Below, one piece after another: positions 53,555 through 63,455 of a DNA stretch of 64,000 nt (position 1 is the first letter of the stretch; the number at the start of each line of letters is the position of its first letter). Below the pieces are notes generated by a model. That model had not been told where the DNA came from and did no database searches. It worked only from the letters and a program-made list of their open reading frames with translations. Source of the stretch: JALORV01 sp963724365 (GTDB lineage Bacteria > Pseudomonadota > Gammaproteobacteria > Burkholderiales > Burkholderiaceae_F). The translations under genes and the position numbers were made by a program. The DNA lies in contig CAVRUR010000016.1 of assembly GCA_963724365.1 (NCBI GenBank), forward strand, positions 108,643 to 172,642. The letters are read 5' to 3'.

Positions 53555-54297
53555 GCAACCTCCGAGCCGAGGTAGGCGCGACGCACGTCATCATTGGCGC
53601 GGATCGTTTCGGCCGTACCGGAGGCGAGTAGTCGACCGTACACCAGCACCGAGATGCGATCGGCCAGGCGGAACACCGCATCCATGTCGTGCTCGACAAG
53701 GACGATCGTCACGTCGCCGCGCAGACTCGCGATCAGGTCGACCATGCGCGCCGATTCGTCCGGTCCCATGCCTGCCATCGGCTCGTCGAGCAACAGGAGG
53801 GTGGGCCGGGTCGCAAGGGCGAGTGCGATCTCGAGTTGACGTTGCTCACCGTGAGCGAGCATGCCTGCCACGATGTCGGCGCGTTGCTGAAGTCCGACAC
53901 GAGTCAGCAGTTCGAGCGCATGCGGAACCAGGAAGCGCTCCGTGCCGACTGGCCGCCAGAACCGGAAGCTGCTGCCGTCGCCCGCCTGCACCGCGAGTGC
54001 GACATTGTCGACGGCACTCAGGGTGCGAAACAGATTCGTCATCTGGAAGGAGCGCGCAATGCCGAGGCAGACGCGCTCGTGGGCCGACTGGCGCGTGATG
54101 TCGACACCGCGCAGCCGGATCGTCCCGCTGTCCGGCCGGAGCGCACCGGACAACTGGCTGATCAGTGTGGTCTTGCCAGCGCCGTTTGGGCCGATGATGG
54201 CGTGAATCTCGCCGGCGGCGATGTCCAGGTCCAGCGCATCCGTGGCGACGAGTCCGCCGAAGCGCTTGGCCAACCCGCGAATCTGCAGCAGCATCAT
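53551..54297 (-). CDS. livG: Branched-chain amino acid ABC transporter ATP-binding protein (LivG type), copy 2
   Basis: ATPase subunit of 248 residues. Walker A GPNGAGKTT, signature LAHGEQRQLEIALAL and Walker B LLLLDEPMAGMGP. It overlaps both neighbours by 4 bp (livF downstream, livM upstream), a fully coupled arrangement. Confidence 0.92.
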   Translation of the reverse strand: MMLLQIRGLAKRFGGLVATDALDLDIAAGEIHAIIGPNGAGKTTLISQLSGALRPDSGTIRLRGVDITRQSAHERVCLGIARSFQMTNLFRTLSAVDNVALAVQAGDGSSFRFWRPVGTERFLVPHALELLTRVGLQQRADIVAGMLAHGEQRQLEIALALATRPTLLLLDEPMAGMGPDESARMVDLIASLRGDVTIVLVEHDMDAVFRLADRISVLVYGRLLASGTAETIRANDDVRRAYLGSEVA

Positions 54298-55230
54298 GCC
54301 GGTCTGCGACGCACGACGACGCCGGCGAGGCCGCGCGGAGCGAAGAACACGACCGCAAGCAGGATCAGTCCAAGCGGCAGATGCCAGTAGTCCGTGAGGG
54401 CAGCGAGGATCTCCTCCAGCAGCAGCAGGGTGACGGCGCCGAGCAGTCCACCGTAGCGGAAGCCGATGCCGCCGAGCAGCACCATCACGACGAGCGTGGC
54501 CGACTGCGTCCAGTGCAGCGTGGCGGGACTGACGAACAGGTTGTGATTGGCAAGCAGAGCGCCGGCCAGGCCGGCCAGCCCGCCCGCGATCGCGAAGGCC
54601 GTCAAGCGGTAGCGGAATGTCGGAAATCCCACCGCCTCCATGCGGATCTCGTTCTCACGGATGCCCAGCAGCACGCGGCCAAAGCGTGCATCGAGTGTCC
54701 GGTTGACCCCAAAGATCACCATGGCCAGCGATGCGAGGACGACGTAATACAGCGTGAACTCGTCGGCGAGGTCCAGGCCGAAGCCGACGGTTGACCGCCC
54801 GGGAAGATTCAGGCCGTCTTCGCCGCCGTACTGCTTCAGCCCGACCGCGAGGTAATAGACCATCTGGGCAAAGGCCAGCGTGATCATGATGAAGTACACG
54901 CCGCGCGTGCGCAGGGAAACCGCGCCGATCACCAGCGCCATCGCTGCGGACACCGCCACCGCCAGCGGCCAGGTGATCCAGGCGCTCGACACACCGTGCG
55001 ACATCGCAATGGCGACCGTATAGGCACCTATGCCGAAGAAAGGCGGCGTGGCCAAGGCTCACCATGCCGCCGTAGCCCATGATGAAGTTCAGGCTCACCG
55101 CCGCCAGCGCGAAGATCATCATGCGGCGCGCGAAACCGATGTAGTAGGCCTGGTCGAGCCAGCCGGCAATCCACGGCAGTGCCGCTGCGGCCAGCAGCAA
55201 CAGCCAGGGCAGGGCGTTGCGTCGATCCAT
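54294..55230 (-). pseudogene. livM: Branched-chain amino acid ABC transporter permease (LivM type), copy 2, one-base frameshift
   Basis: Inner-membrane permease. The N-terminal frame (MDRRNALPWLLLLAAAALPW to GYGGMVSLGHAAF) and the following frame (FGIGAYTVAIAMSHGVSSAW to the end) are separated by one extra base. This is an AAA run at 55039-55041 on the plus strand (TTT in the coding strand, where TT would keep the frame: HAAFFGIGAY). Restored length is about 312 residues, normal for LivM. An operon with intact partners argues for a sequencing error or very recent mutation. Confidence 0.85.
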
Positions 55231-56148
55231 CTAACCGCGCGCCGGAAAGAGGCCCTGCGGCCGGAAGAACAGCACGGCAGCCATCACGAGGTAGATCGCG
55301 ATGGCCGCCAGCGCAGGTCCGAGCTGCGCCGCAACGGCATTCGACAGGAAACGGTGTAGCAGGTCGGGCAGGAAGGCGCGCCCGGCCGTGTCCACCACGC
55401 CCACCAGCACAGCGCCGACGAACGCGCCCCGGATCGAGCCGATCCCGCCGATGACGATCACGACCAGCGCGGGGATCAGGATGTTCTCACCCATGCCGAT
55501 CTCCACCGCGAGCAGCGGACCCAGCAGTGCCCCGGCGACGGCCGACAGCATGGCGCCGAGCACGAAGATGGTGGCGAACAGCCGGTCGACGCGTACGCCC
55601 ATGATCGTTGCCATGTCGCGATTGCTGCTGCCGGCGCGCACCAGGATGCCGGTGCGCGTCCGTGTGACGAACAGATACAGCAGCAGTGCCAGCACCAGTC
55701 CCACGCCGATGATCAGCAACCGGTAGGACGGGTACAGGAAGCCTGGCACGATTTCCACGGGGCCCGCGAGTGCCGCCGGGGCGGACAGCATGATCGGTGC
55801 CGGTCCCCAGATCAGTTTGACCGTGTCGTCGGCGATCAGGATCACGGCAAACGTCGCGAGCACCTGCGACAGGTGATCGCGCCGGTACAGGCGACGGATC
55901 AGGATGACTTCGAGGATCAGGCCGACAACACCGGTTGCGATCACCGCGATAGGAATCGCCACCCAGAACGAACCGGTCGCCTGCGCCACGCTCGCCGCGA
56001 TGTAGGCGCCGATCATGTAGAGCGAGCCGTGCGCCAGGTTCAGCACGTCCATGATGCCGAACACCAGCGTCAGCCCGGCTGCGATCAGGAACAGCATCAG
56101 GCCAAACTGCAGGCCGTTGAGCAGTTGCTCGACGAGAAGGGCGGTCAT
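55231..56148 (-). CDS. livH: Branched-chain amino acid ABC transporter permease (LivH type), copy 2
   Basis: Inner-membrane permease of 305 residues. LivH motifs include LLNGLQFGLMLFLIAAGLTL, DVLNLAHGSLYMIGAY and the coupling loop RAGSSNRDMATIMGVRVDRL. It abuts livM directly (stop at 55231, livM start at 55230). Confidence 0.92.
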   Translation of the reverse strand: MTALLVEQLLNGLQFGLMLFLIAAGLTLVFGIMDVLNLAHGSLYMIGAYIAASVAQATGSFWVAIPIAVIATGVVGLILEVILIRRLYRRDHLSQVLATFAVILIADDTVKLIWGPAPIMLSAPAALAGPVEIVPGFLYPSYRLLIIGVGLVLALLLYLFVTRTRTGILVRAGSSNRDMATIMGVRVDRLFATIFVLGAMLSAVAGALLGPLLAVEIGMGENILIPALVVIVIGGIGSIRGAFVGAVLVGVVDTAGRAFLPDLLHRFLSNAVAAQLGPALAAIAIYLVMAAVLFFRPQGLFPARG

Positions 56149-56292
56149 CCGGACGCGATCATGGACCAGGGTGCCGCAGGCCCGGACAGGTCACCCGTTA
56201 CCGGCGCGTGCCGAAGCGCGTCTGGCACGGAAGACTCCTTGGGTCAATGAAGAGGCGATCGCAACGACACGCGCCCGATGGGTGCGCTTCGC

Positions 56293-57478
56293 CTACGGCA
56301 TCTTGCACTGTGCGGCGTACGCGTCCTGGTGCGCTGTGAAGACCTTGCTCAGGGTCCGGTTCGTCGTGCGGCCCTGCGGCATCCTTGACGATCGTGCGCA
56401 GGACATAGTCCTGGATCGGGAACTGGTTGTTACCGAACCTGAAATCGCCGCGCACCGACTTGAAGCTGGCCTTCTTCAGGGCGGCGCGAACGGCTGCCTT
56501 GTTGTCGAGTTCGCCCTTCACGTCGCGGACAGCGGCATCCATCATCAATACCGCGTCGTACGCCTGTGCCGCGTAGATCGACGGCAGGCGTCCGTACTCC
56601 TTCTGGTAAGCCTGCACGAACGCCTGGCTAGCCGGATTGAGAAAGTCGTGGTTCCAGTGGGCGGTGTTGAACATGCCGAGCATCGGATCGCCGACGGCGC
56701 GGATCACGTCCTCATCCGCCGAGAACCCGGGACCGACGATCTGCGTGTTCTTCGACAGCCCGGCGCCGACGAACTGCTTGATGAAATTGATGCCCATGCC
56801 TCCGGGCAGGAAGATGTAGAGCGCATCCGGTGCTTCCGCCCGCAGCTTCGCGATCTCGGCCGCGTAGTCGAGCTGGCCGAGCTTGGTAAACGTCTCAGAC
56901 GCCACCGGATTGACGAAGCCGCGCTTGAAGCCGGTGATGGCGTCTTGTCCGGCCGGATAGTTCGGTGCCAGCGCCGCCACCTTCTTGAAGCCGCGCTCGG
57001 CGGTGAACTTGCCGGCGGCTTCATGGTAGGCATCGTTCTGCCAGGCGGTGCCGAAGAAATAGGCGTTGCACTGCGCGCCCGCGAACTGCGAGGGACCGGC
57101 GTTGTTGCTGAGGTAGAACACTTCGGCGGCAAACAGCGCCGGCCCGACGGCAAGCGCCACGTTCGAGCCGATCGGCCCGGTGTAGAAGTGAATCCGGTCA
57201 CGCTTGATGTAGCGGTCCACATGCTGGCGTGCGGTGTCCGGGTTGCCGGCCTCATCGGTTGAAATGACCTCGACCGGAATCCCGCCAAGCTTTCCGCCGA
57301 GTTGCTTGATCCCGAGGTTAAAGCCGTCGCGTGCCTCCGCGCCAAGCGCCGCAAAAGGCCCCGAGATCGACGTCGAGAAGCCGACGCGCACCTGCTCGAC
57401 CGGTTTTGCCGCCAGCGTTGCATGGAGTAGCGCCAGCGAGCAGGCGGCGGCGAGGACTGCGGATCGGGACTTCTTCAA
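56293..57478 (-). pseudogene. livJ: ABC transporter substrate-binding protein (LivJ type), copy 2, C-terminal one-base frameshift
   Basis: Periplasmic type I binding protein. TTG at 57478 is chosen as start, with GGAG upstream, giving the signal LKKSRSAVLAAACSLALLHA. The fold starts VEQVRVGFSTSISGPFAALG. Near the end the sense moves frame: removing one base from the CCC run at 56372-56374 (plus strand) restores DAAGRTTNRTLSKVFTAHQD then AYAAQCKMP and a stop at 56293-56295, the normal family end. As read, the frame runs on to 56198 with an alien tail. Restored length 394 residues. Confidence 0.85.
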
Positions 57479-57713
57479 GACGATGCTCCGGGTCGGGTGG
57501 GGCGATTGCTGGACGCGCAAGTATTCGGAAACCGCGTGGGCGCGTCAAATCGAGTCACGGCCCTTCGCAGCCGGTGCCTGCACCATCGGATCGGCACTGA
57601 TCCGAAATACAGGCAAACGGCTGCCCAAACCGACGTGATGCAGTCGGCGCCGACGACTGTGCGCGAATGCGCTTCCCGCCTATCATCGCGCCTGTCGCCC
57701 AAACCAGTCGCGC

Positions 57714-59657
57714 ATGTCCGGACCTCTCACCCGATTCGGCCTCGTAGTCGAGACGCAGGAACAGCGCAAGGAGAAGATCCTTGCCGGCGTGATGGCATCG
57801 GTCTATCGGCAGGTGCCGCAGTCGGTGCTCGTCAGCATCGTCGGCGCCTTCGCGCTGCTGGTCGTGTTCTGGAACTCGATGAGCCAGAACCTGCTGATGG
57901 GCTGGTTCGTGCTGATCCTGCTCGAGTCGCTGATCCGCGTGCGGGTGGCCTATCGCTTCCGCCACGCCTCCGCCGTGGTCGACCAGGTCCAGCGCTGGGC
58001 GACGCGCTGGGTCGTGCTGGCCGTGACCGCGGGCCTGCTGTGGGGGATCGCGGGCTTCCTCTTCTTCTCGAACGACCAGCCGCTGCACCAGGTGGTGCTG
58101 GTCGCGGTCGTGCTCAGCGTGGCCTTCGGCTCGCTGACGTTGTATGCGTGTTACCGGCCGTCGTTCTACGCGTTCATGCTGCTGGCGCTGCTGCCTCTGA
58201 TCGGCCGCATGGTGTGGGAGCAGGACCCGACCTACTACACCGCCTCGGTGGTGATGGCCGCCGTGTTCTTCTTCACGGTGTTCTACGGCCGCACCTTCGG
58301 CGATGCGGTGTTCGAGTCGGTCAAGAACAACTATGAGAATGAGGTGCTGGTCGAGCAGCTGCTGAACGAAAAGCGGCTGGCCGAGGAAGCACGACGCGAT
58401 GCAGAGAACGCCACGCGCTCGAAGACCCAGTTCTTCGCGGCCGCCAGCCACGACCTGCGCCAGCCGCTGCAGGCGATCGGCATCTATGTCTCCCTGCTGA
58501 AGAAGCGCGCCCAAGGCCCGCTGGAGCCGCTCGTCAACAATCTGTCCACGGCGGTCGAGTCGCTTTCGAAGCTGGTCGAGGAACTGCTGGAGATCTCGCG
58601 TCTGGATTCGGGCGCGATCCAGCCGCGCGTCGACCAGCTGCTGCTCGACGATCTCTTCACCCTGCTGGAGCAGGAGTTCACGCCGCTGTCGGCCTCCAAG
58701 GGGCTGTCACTGCGCGTGCGCCGACATGGCTTTGCCATCGACAGCGATCCATTGCTGCTGCAAAGGGTCATCCGCAACCTGCTCGCCAACGCGATCCGCT
58801 ACACGCAGCGGGGCGGGGTGCTGCTCGCGGCGCGGCCGCGCAACGGCCTCATCAGCATCGAGATCTGGGACACGGGTCCGGGCATCAAGCAGGGCGAGCT
58901 CGACCGCATCTTCGAGGAGTTCTATCGCGGCGAAAGCTCAAAGGCCGAGAACAGCGGCGCCGGATTTGGCCTGGGACTGTCGATCGTCAAGCGCATCTGC
59001 GGGCTGCTCGGTCATCCGCTGATCGTCACCACGCGTCCCGGGACCGGGACCGTATTCCGCGTCGAAGTGCCGCTATCGATCGCGCCGCCGAAGGCCAAGC
59101 GCACGGCACCGGAGACGATCGATGTCGCGATCCGCGCACTCAACGGCTTCACCTTTGTTGTGCTCGAAGACAATGCCGAGATCCTGAACAGCCTGACACG
59201 CCTGCTGCGTTCCTGGGGTGCGGAGGTCGTGCCGTCGACCGGTTACAACGCGCAGTTGATCAAGCGCATCAGCCTGCACGAGCGCATCGACGCGATCATC
59301 GCCGATCACAACCTGGGTCCGCACTCAATCAGCGGCGTCGAGGCGGTGTTCAAGATCCGCGAGCTGGTCGGCATCCCGCTGCCGACCATCATGCTGACAG
59401 CGGTGCAGCGTGCCGACGTGCTGGCCGAGTTCCAGCGCGTGATGGGCGAGCACCTGCTGGCCAGTCCGGACTCGTCAGCCATCGCGCGCAGCCCGCACGA
59501 GGAACCCATCGTGCTGCAGAAACCGACGACAGCCGCTGTGCTGAACAACAGCCTGGGTGAACTGCTGGGATTGACGACGCTGCCGATGGTGCGGACCGTG
59601 CTGCCGCCCCCGCCCGCCATCGCCGATACGGCGCCGCCCAAGGCCGCAGCCGGCTGA
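57714..59657 (+). CDS. Hybrid sensor histidine kinase with C-terminal receiver domain
   Basis: A 647-residue inner-membrane sensor. Six or so membrane spans occupy residues 35-205 with no large periplasmic domain. The HisKA motif is FFAAASHDLRQPLQAIG. The HATPase domain has NLLANAIRYTQRGG, DTGPGIKQ and GFGLGLSIVKRI. A receiver (about 475-590) has LEDNAEI and IIADHNLG with the phospho-acceptor Asp. A Pro-rich tail ends the protein. It is divergent from the second liv operon (236 bp between starts) and may sense the same nutrient state; this is inference. Confidence 0.9.
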   Translation: MSGPLTRFGLVVETQEQRKEKILAGVMASVYRQVPQSVLVSIVGAFALLVVFWNSMSQNLLMGWFVLILLESLIRVRVAYRFRHASAVVDQVQRWATRWVVLAVTAGLLWGIAGFLFFSNDQPLHQVVLVAVVLSVAFGSLTLYACYRPSFYAFMLLALLPLIGRMVWEQDPTYYTASVVMAAVFFFTVFYGRTFGDAVFESVKNNYENEVLVEQLLNEKRLAEEARRDAENATRSKTQFFAAASHDLRQPLQAIGIYVSLLKKRAQGPLEPLVNNLSTAVESLSKLVEELLEISRLDSGAIQPRVDQLLLDDLFTLLEQEFTPLSASKGLSLRVRRHGFAIDSDPLLLQRVIRNLLANAIRYTQRGGVLLAARPRNGLISIEIWDTGPGIKQGELDRIFEEFYRGESSKAENSGAGFGLGLSIVKRICGLLGHPLIVTTRPGTGTVFRVEVPLSIAPPKAKRTAPETIDVAIRALNGFTFVVLEDNAEILNSLTRLLRSWGAEVVPSTGYNAQLIKRISLHERIDAIIADHNLGPHSISGVEAVFKIRELVGIPLPTIMLTAVQRADVLAEFQRVMGEHLLASPDSSAIARSPHEEPIVLQKPTTAAVLNNSLGELLGLTTLPMVRTVLPPPPAIADTAPPKAAAG

Positions 59658-59732
59658 GCACGTAGCGTTGCGTCCGGCCCGGGACTGAACTGAGCTGCGG
59701 GACGGCCGACTTGGCACCGATAGGGAGGAAGC

Positions 59733-60086
59733 ATGGCAGTCGCCGCAAACGTCGTTGTGCTGCTCGTCGCCCTGCTGCACGTCTACATCCTCGTGCTTGA
59801 GATGTTCCTTTGGGACAAGCCGCGCGGACTCAAGACATTCGGGCTCACGCCAGAACTGGCGGCACAGACCAAGGTCCTTGCAGCGAACCAGGGTCTGTAC
59901 AACGGCTTTCTGGCTGCGGGACTGTTCTGGGGCCTGTATCTTGGGCCGGCAGGTCTGGCCGTGAAGGTGTTCTTCCTTCTGTGCGTCCTTGTCGCCGGCC
60001 TCTATGGAGCAGCCACGGCCAACAAGCGCATCCTGTTCGTGCAAGCCATTCCGGCGTCCATCGGGTTGATTCTGCTCGCCCTGTAG
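59733..60086 (+). CDS. DUF1304 family membrane protein
   Basis: A 117-residue protein with four predicted spans. The N-terminal MAVAANVVVLLVALLHVYIL then VLEMFLWDKPRG is the DUF1304 signature. Function unknown. A strong GGGAGGAAG ribosome-binding site precedes the ATG. It stands between two kinase genes and is convergent with the second. Confidence 0.88.
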   Translation: MAVAANVVVLLVALLHVYILVLEMFLWDKPRGLKTFGLTPELAAQTKVLAANQGLYNGFLAAGLFWGLYLGPAGLAVKVFFLLCVLVAGLYGAATANKRILFVQAIPASIGLILLAL

Positions 60087-60105
60087 CCGGATGCTCGGCG
60101 CCTGG

Positions 60106-62058
60106 TTACGGGAAAGTGGACGCCGCTGGCGCTTCGGGCAGCGTGACGCGGAACGTGGCGCCGCCTGAAGAATTGTTCTCGCTGCGGATAGTCCCCCCGT
60201 GCGCCTCGGCGATCGTGCGCACGATCGACAGCCCGAGGCCAAGGCCGTTTGGCTTCGTGGTGAAGAATGAGTCGAACAAGCGTCCGCGAGTCTGGTCTGC
60301 GATTCCATGACCAGCGTCACTCACGGCAATTTCGATGTTTCCGTCGTTCAGACGCAGTACCCGCAGGATCACCTTGCGCTCCGTAACAGGCGTTTCTGCC
60401 ATCGCGTCCATTGCGTTGATGACGAGGTTGATCAGGAGCTGCTGCAGCTGAATTCGGTCGCCATTCACAAAGGAGGGCGCCGGGGCCGGTTGCGCTTCGA
60501 TCGTGACGTCGCGGTGCGCAGCCTCGGTGTCGACCAGCCGCACGGTGTCGAAAACAAGTTCGTTGAGATCGATTCCCTGTTTCTGCATGTCGTGCTTTTG
60601 AAGAAACGATCGAATACGACGCAAGATCTCATTGGCGCGCAGGTCGTCCCGGCGGATGTCGATCAGAATCTCGCGCAACTCGTCGGGAGAATGGATGCCG
60701 GCGCCGAGCATCATCTGCCCCGCCTCGGCATTGTTGAGAATCGCACTCAGCGGCTGGTTCATTTCATGAGAAATCGCCGCGGTCATTTCGCCGATCGTGG
60801 CCAATCGGTGCGCATGTGCAAGTGCGACTTGTTGTTGCCGGACGGCGAGCTCGGCCTGCCTGCGCCGCCTCCGCTGAACCACCAACGTCGCAATCAACAG
60901 CGCCTGGGCGACGAACGCCGCCAGTGCTCCGATGACGTGCCAGCGATAGTCGTGCCACAGCGAAGGGGCGCGAAACAGGACTTCGCATTCGGCCGGCAGC
61001 AGGCTTTCGTCGATGCCAAAGCGCCGCATCGCTCGCTCATCGACGATGCACTTCGCCGGTATCGGCGTTTCGACGGGGATCGTGTCGGCACGTTCCCCAC
61101 CCAGAACCCGCAAGGCGAGCAGCGCAGCAGCCTTGCCTTGTCCCGCAAAATCCGCGACCTCGCCGCCGACGACTCCAACTCCGATGTAGGTGTCGAAAAA
61201 GCCATAAACCGGTGCGACCGAAGCCGCGGCGACTTGTGCAGCGACTTGCGGATTGGTTCTCGAATTGCCGTCGGCATCGCGCATCACCGAGACGTAGAGC
61301 ACGATCGAGTCCGGCGTCAGCGTGCTGACCGCTTCGAGGATCTTCGTCAGCGGGAGTTGGTCGAGCCAGGTCACCGAATGGGATGGCTGCAGCGGCGCCA
61401 GCAAAGGCTGGAGCCGCCGTTTCCAGTTGATGTCGTAGGCCGAAGTGCCGACAACGACAAACAGGTTGCGGGCGCGCGGGTGCAGTCGCAGCGCAAGTTC
61501 GATCGTGTGGGCGGGATCCATGTCGAGCAGAATCCCGGTCGCATTGGGCAGCCCTCCTTGCGCCCGCCATGTCTCCGGCAGCTCGTTATAAAAGACGACG
61601 GGCACGTTGGGCCACAGCGCATGGCCATGGCGACGGACGAACTCCATCGAAGTCCGGGAACGTGCCATGACGAGATCGACCTTGATGCCCTCATATTTCT
61701 TGCGTAGCAGGGCGTACAGCAGATCATCGATCGTTCCGGGGTGGCGGAACGAATCGAGGGTTTCGCCGAAGAACTCCACCGAATGCGGTGCTTCGCGGGT
61801 GAGCGTCTCGCGCAACGTCTGATCCATGATGGCCGAAGCGGGCAGCAGAAAGTCGGCGTTGTTCAGCACGACGATGCGCCACGTTTTAGCTTCCGGCTGA
61901 GGCCGCATTTGCCCCGCTGCCTGAAGCACGAACACCATTGCGGCAACGCCGATGACAGGAACGGCGAGCGAAATGAACCAAGACGGTGCGTCGGTGTTCG
62001 GAGTCACGCGCAGCAAGTTCACCTCTGTCCCTCGGCGGAAGAGCGCGACAAACGCCAA
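60106..62058 (-). CDS. Sensor histidine kinase with ABC-type substrate-binding-like periplasmic domain
   Basis: A 650-residue inner-membrane kinase. An N-terminal span (about 28-48) precedes a periplasmic region of about 320 residues resembling the ABC_sub_bind fold (SIVLYVSVMRDADGNSRTNP; APVYGFFDTYIGVGVVGGEV). A second span (about 375-398) leads to the HisKA motif AAISHEMNQPLSAILNN. The HATPase domain has NLVINAMDAM, DAGHGIAD and GLGLGLSIVRTI. The layout matches kinases paired with FixJ-type regulators; such a regulator gene is divergent from it. Confidence 0.9.
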   Translation of the reverse strand: MAFVALFRRGTEVNLLRVTPNTDAPSWFISLAVPVIGVAAMVFVLQAAGQMRPQPEAKTWRIVVLNNADFLLPASAIMDQTLRETLTREAPHSVEFFGETLDSFRHPGTIDDLLYALLRKKYEGIKVDLVMARSRTSMEFVRRHGHALWPNVPVVFYNELPETWRAQGGLPNATGILLDMDPAHTIELALRLHPRARNLFVVVGTSAYDINWKRRLQPLLAPLQPSHSVTWLDQLPLTKILEAVSTLTPDSIVLYVSVMRDADGNSRTNPQVAAQVAAASVAPVYGFFDTYIGVGVVGGEVADFAGQGKAAALLALRVLGGERADTIPVETPIPAKCIVDERAMRRFGIDESLLPAECEVLFRAPSLWHDYRWHVIGALAAFVAQALLIATLVVQRRRRRQAELAVRQQQVALAHAHRLATIGEMTAAISHEMNQPLSAILNNAEAGQMMLGAGIHSPDELREILIDIRRDDLRANEILRRIRSFLQKHDMQKQGIDLNELVFDTVRLVDTEAAHRDVTIEAQPAPAPSFVNGDRIQLQQLLINLVINAMDAMAETPVTERKVILRVLRLNDGNIEIAVSDAGHGIADQTRGRLFDSFFTTKPNGLGLGLSIVRTIAEAHGGTIRSENNSSGGATFRVTLPEAPAASTFP

Positions 62059-62151
62059 GAGAATACTTGGGGTCCGCCCGCAGCTTTGCCCATGACGACA
62101 GTGCAGCCATTCAATGCTCGAGGTGGGTGGCAGCCGTACGATCCTGATCTG

Positions 62152-62841
62152 ATGACCATGCCGGATTCTCCAGCGCAGACCGTGTTCGTCGTGGACGACG
62201 ATTCCAGCGTCCGGAAGTCACTCGCGCGACTGCTGGGGCAGGCCGGTTGGAACGTAGAGACCTATGAGTCCGCCGAATCGTTTCTGGCTCAATGGGATCG
62301 GCGACGTCCCGGTTGTCTGGTCCTCGACGTCGCCTTGCCGGGCCTCGATGGCCTCGAATTGCAGCAGCACCAGTCAGAATCGGGACAAGCGTTGCCGATC
62401 GTCTTCCTGACCGGCCGTGGTGACATTCCTATGTCGGTGCGGGCGATCAAGGCCGGTGCCGTGGACTTTCTGACCAAGCCGGTGGAATCGGAGTCGCTGT
62501 TTCCTGCAGTGCGCGCGGCCCTCGAGCAGGGGGAGGCCGCTCGCGCTGGTCAGTCGGCATCCGCCGAGCTTCACCACCGTTTCGAATCCTTGACGCCGCG
62601 CGAGCGTGAGGTATTGGCCGCGGTTGCGGCGGGTCGGCTCAACAAGCAGATTGCCGCCGACCTCGGCATCGTCGAACAGACCGTCAAGTTTCACCGCGCC
62701 CGCATCATGGAGCGAATGCAGGCGAAAACTGTTGCAGAACTGATGCACCTCGCTGCGCGGTTGGGAATCGAAAACGAAGCACCTGCAAAAGGCAACCCGG
62801 ACTTCTCGCTTGGGACCGTAAGCAAGACACCACATCCGTAA
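62152..62841 (+). CDS. FixJ/NarL-type response regulator
   Basis: A 229-residue response regulator. The receiver (residues 8-125) has FVVDDDSSVRKSLARLL, the phospho-acceptor in CLVLDVALPGLDGLE and KPVESES. The LuxR-type HTH (about 145-205) reads LTPREREVLAAVAAGRLNKQ then IAADLGIVEQTVKFHRARI. The start is uncertain: 62152 and 62158 give family N-termini, 62092 adds 20 residues; none has a good ribosome-binding site. It probably pairs with the divergent kinase at 60106-62058. Confidence 0.9.
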   Translation: MTMPDSPAQTVFVVDDDSSVRKSLARLLGQAGWNVETYESAESFLAQWDRRRPGCLVLDVALPGLDGLELQQHQSESGQALPIVFLTGRGDIPMSVRAIKAGAVDFLTKPVESESLFPAVRAALEQGEAARAGQSASAELHHRFESLTPREREVLAAVAAGRLNKQIAADLGIVEQTVKFHRARIMERMQAKTVAELMHLAARLGIENEAPAKGNPDFSLGTVSKTPHP

Positions 62842-62913
62842 GTCGGCGCGCTGCCCCTGCTATCCCAAAGGTCAGTTCCGCCGCGCGCGCCGCGGGGGTA
62901 GCTTTCCACGGTC

Positions 62914-63300
62914 ATGAGCGCCCATCCCCGCATCGCGGTGGTTGACGACGAGGCGTCTGTACGCACCGCATTGGGGCGTCTGCTGCGTCTGGCTCGCTAT
63001 GACTTCCAGGCCTTTGCTTCCGGGGAGGAGTTCATCGACTCGCTTGCGATGCAAAGACCGGCCTGTGTGCTTCTCGATATTCATATGCCGGCTCTGACCG
63101 GCTTTGAGGTGCAGTTGCGCCTGCGCGCGATGCGCATCGATGTTCCCGTGGTGTTCATCACCGCGAACGACGACCCTTCGCTGAGCCGGAAGGCGGCTGC
63201 TGCAGGCGGCATCCGCTTGCTCCGAAAGCCCTTTTTAAATGCGGAACTGCTCGAGGCGATCGAAGTGGCAATAAGGCGCGGGCCGGTGTCCGAAGGATGA
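62914..63300 (+). CDS. Single-domain response regulator (FixJ-like receiver)
   Basis: A 128-residue receiver without an output domain. Conserved residues are VVDDEASVRTALGRLL, CVLLDIHMPALTGFEVQ (phospho-acceptor Asp), ITANDD and LRKPFLN. It follows the FixJ-type gene by 72 bp on the same strand and could compete for, or relay, phosphate from the same kinase. Confidence 0.88.
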   Translation: MSAHPRIAVVDDEASVRTALGRLLRLARYDFQAFASGEEFIDSLAMQRPACVLLDIHMPALTGFEVQLRLRAMRIDVPVVFITANDDPSLSRKAAAAGGIRLLRKPFLNAELLEAIEVAIRRGPVSEG

Positions 63301-63455
63301 CGTTTCGATGTCGCACGTCGCTGACTAAACCAACAGCTAGTTTCGGATCGCCACAACACCGGGTAAAACTTCGACCGCGCTTCGATCGTGCCCTCGTCTG
63401 GAACTGAATCGCGGTGCAGAGGAAGAACCCTCCCTTCAACCTCAGGAGTCAGTGT

